Positions 41,332 through 49,000 of a DNA stretch of 64,000 bases are shown here, one piece after another. The notes beneath the pieces are model-generated. The model made no database searches, was not told the origin of the DNA, and worked only from the letters and a program-made list of their open reading frames with translations. The DNA comes from Candidatus Deferrimicrobiaceae bacterium (GTDB taxonomy: Bacteria; Desulfobacterota; Deferrimicrobia; Deferrimicrobiales; Deferrimicrobiaceae): assembly GCA_036504035.1 (NCBI GenBank), contig DASXVV010000006.1, positions 442,793 through 506,792 of the forward strand. The letters are read 5' to 3'. The first letter of the stretch is position 1. Each line of letters starts with the position of its first letter. A program made the translations under genes and the position numbers.

Positions 41332-43307
41332 TGCGGCGCAACTTGCACCTGCTTTATCATCGCGAGTGGCCACGCGTCGTCCTTGCCACCCGGGGAACCG
41401 TTGCCGCTGTTGCTGCCCTGGCCGTCGCGGTCTTGCTGAAACTGGAGTGCCCTTATTGGGCGGCAATGACGGCGCTCATCGTCATCCAGCCGACTCGCGG
41501 GCTGCTCCTCGAAAAGAGCTATTACCGCCTGGTCGGCACCGCCGCCGGTTCGGTGGCCGGGTTGATGATGCTCCTCTCCTCCCGGTCACCGGCGATGCTG
41601 ACGATCCTGCTCGCCCTCTGGCTGGCGGCGTGCGTCGGGGCCGGCAACCTGCAGTACGGTCTTAGCTCCTACGGCGCCATGGTGGCCGGCTGCACCAGCG
41701 CCGTCATTGCCATGGCCGGCTACAACAATCCACCCCACCTGCACGACCTGGTTTTCGGGAGAATCGCCGGCATCGTCATCGGGATCATCGTCTCGACGAC
41801 GGTGACCCTGTTCTTTACCCACCGCCGCTCGAAACGCGAACTGCTGGACCGCCTGCGCGCGGTGACCCTGGCCAATATCGAATGGGTGGCGTTGCTGGTG
41901 CGTGGAGGCGAGGAAAAGGAACTGATCGCGCTGCGGCAGGATATCCTTGTGGAGATCGCGGATATCGAGGGCGCCGTGGATGCGGCCTGGGCCGGCTCTC
42001 TGGACCTCAAGCGCAGGAAGCGACATATCCGGGAGCTGATCGTCTCGCTGCTGGCGCTGCTGGAAACCGGCAAACTGGCCGGCGATCATCTGGTCCGGCA
42101 GGATCCCGGCCACACCCCCTGGCGGGAGTCCCTTGCCCGGCACCTGGAGGACGTTGCACTGCATCTGGCGGAACATGGATCAACCAGCCCCGCTGTTGCC
42201 GAGATCAGATCGGTCCTGTCCGAGACAAGCGTACACGCCCCCCTGTTGGGTGAGACGCTGGGCGAGCTGATCAATGCGCTGCAACTCCTCATCGATGAAT
42301 GGGACACGACAACACCGGAAACCGAAAGACCGGCCAGTGCCACGTTCATACGACACCGCGACTGGCAGGAGGCAGGGCGGTCGGCAGTCCGGGCTGCGGC
42401 GGCCATATCCGCAGTCGGTGTCGTCTGGCACTTGACCGGCTGGGGGGCCGGCCCACCCATGATGATGGCAACGTCCATCATGGTCAGCATATTCTCGACG
42501 CACGATCGCCCGACGGTCATGCTTTCCCATATTTTCTGTGGTGCCGCGTTCGGCGTTGCATCGGCATTCCTCTGCCGGCTGCTCCTGCTGCCGGGAACCA
42601 GCGACGCGCTCACGCAGGCGGCCATCAGCGTTCCCTTTCTCATGGCCGGCATGTTGGCGCTCTCCCATCGCAAGACAGCTCTGGGGGCGATGGACTACAT
42701 GCTTTTTTTCCTGTTTGTCATGCAGCCGGGGCTGCCTGCCGTTCCTGCGCCTGCCGGCTTTGTGTTGGGGGGATTCGCCTGCCTCGGAGGGATCGCTGTC
42801 GCCATCCTTGCCTTCCGCTTCCTGTTGCCGATCGATCCTGCCAGGCGTCTGCGCTCGATCCTGATCGCCATCGTCCACGATCTGAACACCATGGCTTCGG
42901 CAGATTCGCTTCGGTTGGTGGAGAAGTGCCGGGCCCGGACCCACCACAGGGTCCTGCGCATGCTCGCCAATGCCGGAAAACTGGATCACGATCTCGGGGC
43001 CATCGTGGAGGGGGGACTTGCAACGCTGGCCATCGGCAGGTCCCTGCAGCGCTTGAGAGAAACCGAGATGGCCGATGGAATTTCCCTTGTGGCCTCCGGC
43101 GCTATCCGGGAGACAACCTCAAGACTCTCGGCGGTCGTTTCGCGACCGGGAGAAATCTTGTCGGTACTGGAAGACGTGTCAAAAAATCTCTGCAAGGTGA
43201 TGGAAGCCCCTCACGAGGATTACTGGAGTTCCCCCGCTTTCAACTGGGTTTCCCCTGCTTCGGGGCGAAAAATCAGCGCATTGAATGCGTCTACTTCAGA
43301 TACTTGA
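41328..43307 (+). CDS. FUSC family aromatic-compound exporter
   Basis: An inner-membrane protein of 659 residues of the fusaric-acid-resistance/AaeB family. Two sets of hydrophobic helices, about residues 20-170 (VAALAVAVLLKLECPYWAAM and TILLALWLAACVGAGN) and 350-500 (MATSIMVSIFSTHDRPTVM, LLPGTSDALTQAAISVPFL), are separated by a cytoplasmic helical domain, the typical double design. Such pumps export aromatic carboxylic acids or related toxins. It is translationally coupled to marR. No membrane-fusion (AaeA/HlyD) or outer-membrane partner is adjacent, although AaeB-type pumps usually have one. The 3' end overlaps the convergent Fic gene by 17 bases. Confidence 0.9.
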   Translation: MMRRNLHLLYHREWPRVVLATRGTVAAVAALAVAVLLKLECPYWAAMTALIVIQPTRGLLLEKSYYRLVGTAAGSVAGLMMLLSSRSPAMLTILLALWLAACVGAGNLQYGLSSYGAMVAGCTSAVIAMAGYNNPPHLHDLVFGRIAGIVIGIIVSTTVTLFFTHRRSKRELLDRLRAVTLANIEWVALLVRGGEEKELIALRQDILVEIADIEGAVDAAWAGSLDLKRRKRHIRELIVSLLALLETGKLAGDHLVRQDPGHTPWRESLARHLEDVALHLAEHGSTSPAVAEIRSVLSETSVHAPLLGETLGELINALQLLIDEWDTTTPETERPASATFIRHRDWQEAGRSAVRAAAAISAVGVVWHLTGWGAGPPMMMATSIMVSIFSTHDRPTVMLSHIFCGAAFGVASAFLCRLLLLPGTSDALTQAAISVPFLMAGMLALSHRKTALGAMDYMLFFLFVMQPGLPAVPAPAGFVLGGFACLGGIAVAILAFRFLLPIDPARRLRSILIAIVHDLNTMASADSLRLVEKCRARTHHRVLRMLANAGKLDHDLGAIVEGGLATLAIGRSLQRLRETEMADGISLVASGAIRETTSRLSAVVSRPGEILSVLEDVSKNLCKVMEAPHEDYWSSPAFNWVSPASGRKISALNASTSDT

Positions 43308-44409
43308 TCGAATAGCTCGTGCTCCGGCCGCCGGCCGGGTCTTTACCGAGGATGCCACGCTCGAGCAATACCTGGATGTCGCGCCATGCCGTGTCCTGGG
43401 AGCATTTCGCGAGCTTACTCCACTTGGTTGATGTCAACTTTCCCTCGAACCCATCCAGAAACCGGGTCAAGACCATACGCTGCCGATCGTTGAGCGAGGC
43501 GGGGGTCCAGGATTCCCACAGTCGAGCCCGGGAGATCACCGCTTCGGTTGTCTCCTCGGCCGCTTGAAGCGCCCGGTCGAGGCAACCGAGGAACCACTCG
43601 AGCCAGGGCGTGACATCCAGGCCGGAACTCGCCGATTGGGTTCTCTCAAGCCTGTCGTAGTAGTCGTCCCGCTCCAGCCGGATCTGCGCCGACATGCTGT
43701 AGAATCGCCTCGAACTCTCCTCCGACCGCGCGAGCAACAAATCGGCCAACGCCCGGGCGATACGACCGTTTCCGTCTTCGAAGGGATGGATCGTGACGAA
43801 CCACAGGTGGGCCAAGGCGGCGCGCAGGACGAGATGGGTGGATTCCCCCCGGTCGTCGAACCAGGCCAGGAATGCGGCCATCTCCTTTTCGATCCGCTTG
43901 GCGGCGGGAGCCTCGTAGTGGACGTTCTCCCGACCGACCGGCCCGGAGACCACCTGCATCGGGCCTTCCGAGTCGTCGCGCCAGGCGCCGACCCTTAATT
44001 TCTTCATGCCGCTGTAACCGGCCGGGAAAAGCGACGCGTGCCACCCGAACAGGCGTTCGCGCGTCAGCGGCGCCGCGTAATCGCTGGTGGCGTCCAGCAT
44101 CATCGACACGACCCCGTCGATCTCCCGATCGGAAGATCCCACCGCTGCGTCTGCGATCCCGAGTCGCCTCGAGACGGAGGAACGCACCCTGCTCCAGTCG
44201 AGTACCTCGCCCTCGATCTCGCTCGACTTGACGATGTTCAGGGTGTTCGCTTCCAGCTCCGCATTCTCGCTCTCACGAAGACCCAGCGACTCCATCCGAC
44301 CGAGTAGCCGGCCCTGTCGGTAGGAAACGCTTGCGAGCTGCGTCGACAGCGAACCGAGATCCCAACGGAATACGGGCCAATCGGGTAGTTCATGGATGTA
44401 CAGGACCAT
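43291..44409 (-). CDS. Fic family protein (class II, self-inhibited)
   Basis: A 372-residue Fic-domain protein; such enzymes transfer AMP or other nucleotides onto target proteins. The Fic motif is HPFEDGNGRIAR with the catalytic His near 208. The N-terminal inhibitory helix KSSEIEGEVLDW has the SxxxEG motif with the glutamate that blocks the ATP site, which makes this class II (inhibitor in the same chain). The N-terminus is of the DUF4172 type (IHELPDWPVFRWDLGSLS). The C-terminal 100 residues contain a winged helix (LTSTKWSKLAKCSQDTAWRDIQ). The ATG at 44409 follows GTGAGG. It opens the defence-like region and may be a stress or anti-phage effector; the target is unknown. Confidence 0.9.
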   Translation of the reverse strand: MVLYIHELPDWPVFRWDLGSLSTQLASVSYRQGRLLGRMESLGLRESENAELEANTLNIVKSSEIEGEVLDWSRVRSSVSRRLGIADAAVGSSDREIDGVVSMMLDATSDYAAPLTRERLFGWHASLFPAGYSGMKKLRVGAWRDDSEGPMQVVSGPVGRENVHYEAPAAKRIEKEMAAFLAWFDDRGESTHLVLRAALAHLWFVTIHPFEDGNGRIARALADLLLARSEESSRRFYSMSAQIRLERDDYYDRLERTQSASSGLDVTPWLEWFLGCLDRALQAAEETTEAVISRARLWESWTPASLNDRQRMVLTRFLDGFEGKLTSTKWSKLAKCSQDTAWRDIQVLLERGILGKDPAGGRSTSYSIKYLK

Positions 44410-44483
44410 TCTCCGCACCTCACACGGAGATTATAGGTCTTATTCTCCGCAAAAAGCCAGCAGTATCTTCGCAGTATGTGCGG

Positions 44484-44816
44484 TCATTTGCGCGAAGACC
44501 GCAGGGAGAGCACCATCACCTCAGGTTTGGCCGTTGCCACTGGATAGTCCCCCGCGTCGAACGCCCTGCCGGCGGCCTTCCCGAAGGATTGCTTGCCGTC
44601 GTAGCGCCAGTCCTCGCCAATGTCGATCGGCTCGTACTTCTCGAAAAACGAGCGGCCAACCTCGCCGCCTTCCAGTTGAATACCGTCCTTGTAGACGTCG
44701 AACAACGCCTTCTTCTGCTCGAAGACGTCGTTGAGCGCGCCGGTGTGGGAACACGCCTGCATCTTCCGCGACAGTTCCTCATACCGGGCGTGTGTCTCAT
44801 ATATGGCGACACCCTA
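44484..44816 (-). pseudogene. Remnant of an unrecognised gene
   Basis: An open frame of about 110 codons has no usable start codon near its 5' end: an in-frame TAG lies just upstream and the first ATG is at 44762, inside a region that looks coding (YETHARYEELSRKMQACSH). From that ATG, 92 residues follow, including EKYEPIDIGEDWRYDGKQSF and DAGDYPVATAKPEVMVLSLR. It may be the 3' end of a lost gene or a small protein beginning at 44762. I do not recognise the family. It lies between the Fic gene and the divergent WYL regulator. Confidence 0.45.
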
Positions 44817-44867
44817 TGGGCGGCATAGTAGACTCGGGGGCGAGACTCATTTATCGGAGGATTGGCG

Positions 44868-45866
44868 ATGCGGCTGGACGTCCTGGTCAGGTTCCTGAAG
44901 ATGCACCGGCTGCTCTCGCGGGTGACGGGCGCTACGATCGCCGACTTGATGGAGGAAGCCCAGGTTTCCCGCGCCACGGTCTATCGGTTGCTGGCCGCCG
45001 TCGAAAATTCCGGCGACGCCCTGGAGAAGGAGGAGCTGCCGACCCGTCACGTCCGATACCGGCTGCTCGACCCATTTTGCAAGGGGAACAACAGCGACCA
45101 CGCCTTCCGGATTGCCCGGGACGAACTGATCGCGGTGCAGTTTGTCCGCCGGTATGCACGGATGTTCAAGGGCACCGAGCTGGAAGAGGACGTCGAGAAC
45201 GTGTTCGCAAAGATAGAAGGTTCCGTTGACCCGAAGCACTACCGGATGCTGAAGCGGCTCGACCAGCTTTTCATCCCGGCGTTCAAGGGGGTCAAGGACT
45301 ACACATCGTCAAAGACCGCGGGCGCCATCGACAAGCTGGCGAACGCGATCCTGCTCGAGCGCACCTGCGTCACGAAATACGAGTCCTTCTCCAAGAAAGA
45401 GACGAAGGCGCTGACGATCGACCCGCTCCACTTCTTCGACCACAACGGCCTCTACCTGTTCGCTCGCGTGAAGGGGCATACCGACATCCGCATCTTCGCG
45501 GTCGAGCGGTTCCAGTCCGTCGAGATGACGGAAGAGCGATACGAATATCCGGAAGGGTTTGACCCGGTCAAGCGGCTTGAAAGCACCTTCACGATCTTCG
45601 ACTACCAGGCGCCGACGACGTTCCGCATCCGCTTTTCGGAGAACTCGGCCAAGTACGTCAAGGAACGACGCTGGGCGAAGGGGCAGAAGATCGAGAAGCA
45701 GGATGACGGTTCGATCATCCTGACGATGACGACGATGGGACACGAGGATGTGCTGCGCTGGCTGCTGAGCTACGGTCCTGACGCGGAGTTGATCGAACCG
45801 GTGGATTTGCGCGAAGAGCTTAGGACATCGCTGCGGCGTACGTTGGAGAAATACGGGAACGAATGA
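44868..45866 (+). CDS. WYL-domain transcriptional regulator
   Basis: A 332-residue regulator with an N-terminal helix-turn-helix (LSRVTGATIADLMEEAQVSRATVYRLLAAVEN) and a central to C-terminal WYL-type ligand domain (LTIDPLHFFDHNGLYLFARVKGHTDIRIFAVERFQSVEM), followed by the C-terminal extension LRWLLSYGPDAELIEPVDLRE. The ATG at 44868 follows CGGAGG; a TTG at 44862 is an alternative. WYL proteins often control defence islands (BrxR, CapW types) by sensing nucleic acids. It is oriented away from the restriction genes, so control of them would have to act at a distance. Confidence 0.9.
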   Translation: MRLDVLVRFLKMHRLLSRVTGATIADLMEEAQVSRATVYRLLAAVENSGDALEKEELPTRHVRYRLLDPFCKGNNSDHAFRIARDELIAVQFVRRYARMFKGTELEEDVENVFAKIEGSVDPKHYRMLKRLDQLFIPAFKGVKDYTSSKTAGAIDKLANAILLERTCVTKYESFSKKETKALTIDPLHFFDHNGLYLFARVKGHTDIRIFAVERFQSVEMTEERYEYPEGFDPVKRLESTFTIFDYQAPTTFRIRFSENSAKYVKERRWAKGQKIEKQDDGSIILTMTTMGHEDVLRWLLSYGPDAELIEPVDLREELRTSLRRTLEKYGNE

Positions 45867-45920
45867 GGCGCAGATAATCCCATTCCGTAATCGAATCCCT
45901 TACCTGTCCGGAATCACGAT

Positions 45921-46700
45921 TCAACGGACCCCCAAAATCCACCCCTCGACTCCGGCGACCAATTTCTCGGCCGGGTACAATCCCGGGTTCAAATATTCCC
46001 CGAGGCGCCCTTCGCGATCCGTTCGCCGCAGCCAGGCCGCAACCGCATACGCATCCTGCTGATCCTGCGTGCGGTCTTCCCGCGGGAACGTACGACTCCA
46101 AAGCGATGGGTAGACTTCGAGGAGCGCCGACTTGCCCGATGGAATATCCCACCCATCGAAGGGCCAGAAGTGGACACGGTCCCCCATGCGTTGCCGGATA
46201 TACCGCAACCACGTAATCCCGGAGTGCGTGGATTTCGCGACCGTGCCCTGGACGTCGAAGTGGAAGACGGACTTCGCTCTTCCCGCCCGTTCCTCCGTCA
46301 TCCTTCGCCATCGGGAATTACCGGATCGGGCCGCGGCGTCACCGAGCAAACCGTCGCGCACGAAATTGACATATACGTTGTCATCATCGGTCGGCCAGTG
46401 CTTCTGGAAGTCGTCCAAAATTGCCGGCCACTCCGGCGGCAGCCAGTGGACCTCGAAATATCGCAGGGGGAAAGAGAAGGCGTGATCGATGCCGACGATC
46501 GTGGCGCAGTCTTCCGATATGCGCTCCGCCAACCATTCTGCGATGCCGCGCCGCGTCCAATATTTCCGGGGACTGGGCGGAGGGGGGACCTCGACCGGCG
46601 TATTCTCCGCACAAGCCATGTAGACCCGCAACCCTTTCAGGCTCGATGTGGGCGTTTCCGCCCCGGAGTAGTCGATCCCGATGTAGCGATCAAAAATCAC
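45921..46700 (-). CDS. DUF429-like protein (predicted RNase H-fold)
   Basis: A 259-residue protein whose N-terminus RYIGIDYSGAETPTSSLKGL has the first acidic residue and glycine of the RNase H-like fold (DUF429 type). TIVGIDHAFSFP contains a second acidic site, and EDRTQDQQDAYAVAAWLRR near the C-terminus has DxxDAxxxA, the third. This set of D/D/D residues suggests a nuclease or a nucleotide-binding enzyme; activity has not been shown for most of the family. The start is a GTG with a weak ribosome binding site. It lies between the WYL regulator (convergent) and the AT-rich toxin/ATPase pair. Confidence 0.75.
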   Translation of the reverse strand: MIFDRYIGIDYSGAETPTSSLKGLRVYMACAENTPVEVPPPPSPRKYWTRRGIAEWLAERISEDCATIVGIDHAFSFPLRYFEVHWLPPEWPAILDDFQKHWPTDDDNVYVNFVRDGLLGDAAARSGNSRWRRMTEERAGRAKSVFHFDVQGTVAKSTHSGITWLRYIRQRMGDRVHFWPFDGWDIPSGKSALLEVYPSLWSRTFPREDRTQDQQDAYAVAAWLRRTDREGRLGEYLNPGLYPAEKLVAGVEGWILGVR

Positions 46701-46760
46701 TGGACCCCGCTTGGTGCAGGGGAATAGCCATCCCTACACAGTTTAGTATAAAAATACTTA

Positions 46761-47471
46761 TTATCCTATTTCGATTCCGCCATCTGAAATATTCTTATGT
46801 GTGCCATTATCTAGTTGAAGATCCCAGTGGTCTCTCCTTTCGGTATCTCTAACCCACTCCCTACCCAATTTATCTATAAAACCACCATTCGGTCCACGCG
46901 ATACAACACCCATCTTTTCCCACCCCCTCGGAGGGATAAATGGATTATCTCCCCCACTGGGCAAATTATTATCGTACTTAGCCTTCCATGGATACCGTAT
47001 TATTTCAATATCTTTTAAACTCCATATAACTCTAAATTCATTATTACAACATATACACGCCTTATCTTTGGAGGTAATCCCTATCCCTTCAACGCCATTA
47101 AACACCTGAGCCGCATTGCTTAGCATAAAACCCCACCTCTTGCATTCCGCCCCTGGATATGACAACAACCCTTTACATAAATTTTCTCCTTCAGAAGAAA
47201 TCTGTATCAAGGCCTTAGTTAGTATTGGGAGTATTGCGGATTGCCATTCCAATATATAGCCCTTCCATTGCATGTCACTCATGTGATTCCATGGAAATCC
47301 ATTAAGAAATCGGTCAACAGTCATTGATAATACTTTTATTTCAATATCGTTCTCCTTACAAACCTTGCTAAACGTAAGGACCCTCGCAATATACTTTTCT
47401 GCAAATTCAGCCGGCGTGCCACATATATTGTTTTCCAAATTATTTGGACACATCAACGCCACACAACTCAT
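46761..47471 (-). CDS. Effector with C-terminal polymorphic-toxin-like domain
   Basis: A 236-residue protein in strongly AT-rich DNA. The N-terminal 165 residues are not recognised; they contain a CICCNNEF motif, perhaps a metal site, and long helices (FAEKYIARVLTFSKVCKEN). The C-terminal 65 residues (PRGWEKMGVVSRGPNGGF, GREWVRDTERRDHWDLQL, NGTHKNISDGGIEIG) look like the domain annotated as polymorphic toxin type 17 in Rhs or CDI effectors, with conserved W/H/D and H/N positions that suggest a nuclease, probably an RNase; this identification is from memory of the family pattern. Its ATG overlaps the ATPase stop (ATGA). No secretion signal, so it acts in the cell where it is made. Confidence 0.72.
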   Translation of the reverse strand: MSCVALMCPNNLENNICGTPAEFAEKYIARVLTFSKVCKENDIEIKVLSMTVDRFLNGFPWNHMSDMQWKGYILEWQSAILPILTKALIQISSEGENLCKGLLSYPGAECKRWGFMLSNAAQVFNGVEGIGITSKDKACICCNNEFRVIWSLKDIEIIRYPWKAKYDNNLPSGGDNPFIPPRGWEKMGVVSRGPNGGFIDKLGREWVRDTERRDHWDLQLDNGTHKNISDGGIEIG

Positions 47472-48796
47472 TTATTTAACCTTGCCAAGATTATTTGTTC
47501 AGCTATTTTTTGTGATTCATCCAAAAAACCATCTGGCCAGTCGGGAGGCATCCCGTCTTCGTTAAATTCAAATTGTCGTATATTTACATCCCCAGTTGAA
47601 TCTGGCTCAATAAATACAACGTTTACCAGTTTAGACAACTCATTATTCTCTACTATTCTCAACCTTAATTTATTTATAAGATCAGCGCTATGTGTCTCAA
47701 CAATACTTCGCCTACCATCTTTCGCAAATATAAACAACACATCCGCTATTTTGCCTGCGCTAGAAGGATGCAGATGTATTTCCGGTTGTTCATATATTGT
47801 AAGAATATCTCCACGCACCGAAAGTCCTCGAATAATCATTGGGAGTATCTGCGAGTACCCAAATCCGACATCTGATATCGGAACCATTTTTTTGGAACTG
47901 CCAGGCAGTCGTGCCGTCAATTGATACAATATTCGATTAGTACGCTTCACTGAAATTTCTTGGTCTAATCCTATCGCCTTAAGACATTCATTAACTGCAA
48001 CAAGCAATGGCTTACTCTCTCCAGCAAACGCAACTTTTTTATCCTTGTTATGCCACAAGTACATAGCCGAATTAGAACCATCGATGGCAATATCTTCATC
48101 TTGACTTGAAAATTGCAGGTAAGCCCTTTGGGGAACCGCTCGCAAAGGGCTTAAATACCGTATCTGGTTAATAAAATGAAACAACTCCTTTGCATAAACC
48201 ATGATAGCCTTAGAAGTTTCCACACCAACAAACCGATTCTTCCCCTTATCCGTTTCCACCAATATTGCTTCTGGCAAAAAACGGAACAATGTCAACTCGG
48301 CTGGCAATTTATATGTAGAACTTTTATCCTCATTAATTAAATCAAGAAAAACTTTACTTCCAATCTTCAATTTATCGTTTTCGAGTTTTATCTGCTTATG
48401 GCCTATATCCTTATTACCCCAATACATTTCGGAAACGTACGGCCCTTTCTTTGATTTTTTTACTCGACCAGATTGACGGAAAACTATTCCGAAATACCCA
48501 GAGGGCATTTTATCGGGTTGTACAAAAAATCTATATTCAATTTTTGCAGAATTTGGTTGTGGTAGACCATGAGCAATATCCGACAAATGAGCATAATGCA
48601 AATATTCACCCTCCAAAGACATCTCCACTGCATTTATCCTAGGAGCGTCCAAAGTTTGCTTGAGCAACAATAGGCTTTGGATTAATGAAGATTTCCCACT
48701 TGAATTCTTTCCACAAATTATTGTGATTGGCTTAATGTTTATTTCCGCGGTTTTTTTAATTGCCTTGAAATTGCTTACAGAAAATCCCGTTATCAT
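47468..48796 (-). CDS. AAA15/DUF3696-type ATPase of a two-gene defence-like system
   Basis: A 442-residue ABC/SMC-like ATPase. Walker A is IICGKNSSGKSSLIQSLLLL near residue 30, the signature-like region is VPISDVGFGYSQILPMI, Walker B is LTIYEQPEIHLHPSSAGKIAD, and the switch histidine is in SIVETHSADLINKL. The C-terminal FIEPDSTGDVNIRQFEFNE with DGMPPDWPDGFLDES is the DUF3696 end. ATPases of this type act as sensors in OLD/Septu/PARIS-like anti-phage systems together with a nuclease partner; here the partner is the toxin-domain protein that overlaps by four bases. GGAGGGG precedes the ATG. Codon and base use (AT-rich) differ sharply from all neighbours, so it was acquired by transfer. Confidence 0.88.
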   Translation of the reverse strand: MITGFSVSNFKAIKKTAEINIKPITIICGKNSSGKSSLIQSLLLLKQTLDAPRINAVEMSLEGEYLHYAHLSDIAHGLPQPNSAKIEYRFFVQPDKMPSGYFGIVFRQSGRVKKSKKGPYVSEMYWGNKDIGHKQIKLENDKLKIGSKVFLDLINEDKSSTYKLPAELTLFRFLPEAILVETDKGKNRFVGVETSKAIMVYAKELFHFINQIRYLSPLRAVPQRAYLQFSSQDEDIAIDGSNSAMYLWHNKDKKVAFAGESKPLLVAVNECLKAIGLDQEISVKRTNRILYQLTARLPGSSKKMVPISDVGFGYSQILPMIIRGLSVRGDILTIYEQPEIHLHPSSAGKIADVLFIFAKDGRRSIVETHSADLINKLRLRIVENNELSKLVNVVFIEPDSTGDVNIRQFEFNEDGMPPDWPDGFLDESQKIAEQIILARLNK

Positions 48797-49000
48797 TTTA
48801 CCCCTCCGTATTTATTAAACAACGTACCGGATTGATCCACTTCGTGGGATAATTGGTGTCAATCGGCTTCAAATAATGACATACTCACGGCGTACAAATC
48901 TAATCCTCAGCATATGGAATATCAGCAACTTACGAAACATAGGTGGGTCAAGCACAAGACCGAAAGGGTCACGTTTAAATTCTGGCTCATTACCACTATG
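48797..49000. other. Spacer with abrupt composition change
   Basis: This 204-base spacer joins the AT-rich ATPase/toxin pair to the GC-rich hsdR. It is itself AT-rich and holds the ATPase ribosome binding site. I found no repeat at its ends and no clear promoter. Confidence 0.4.
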
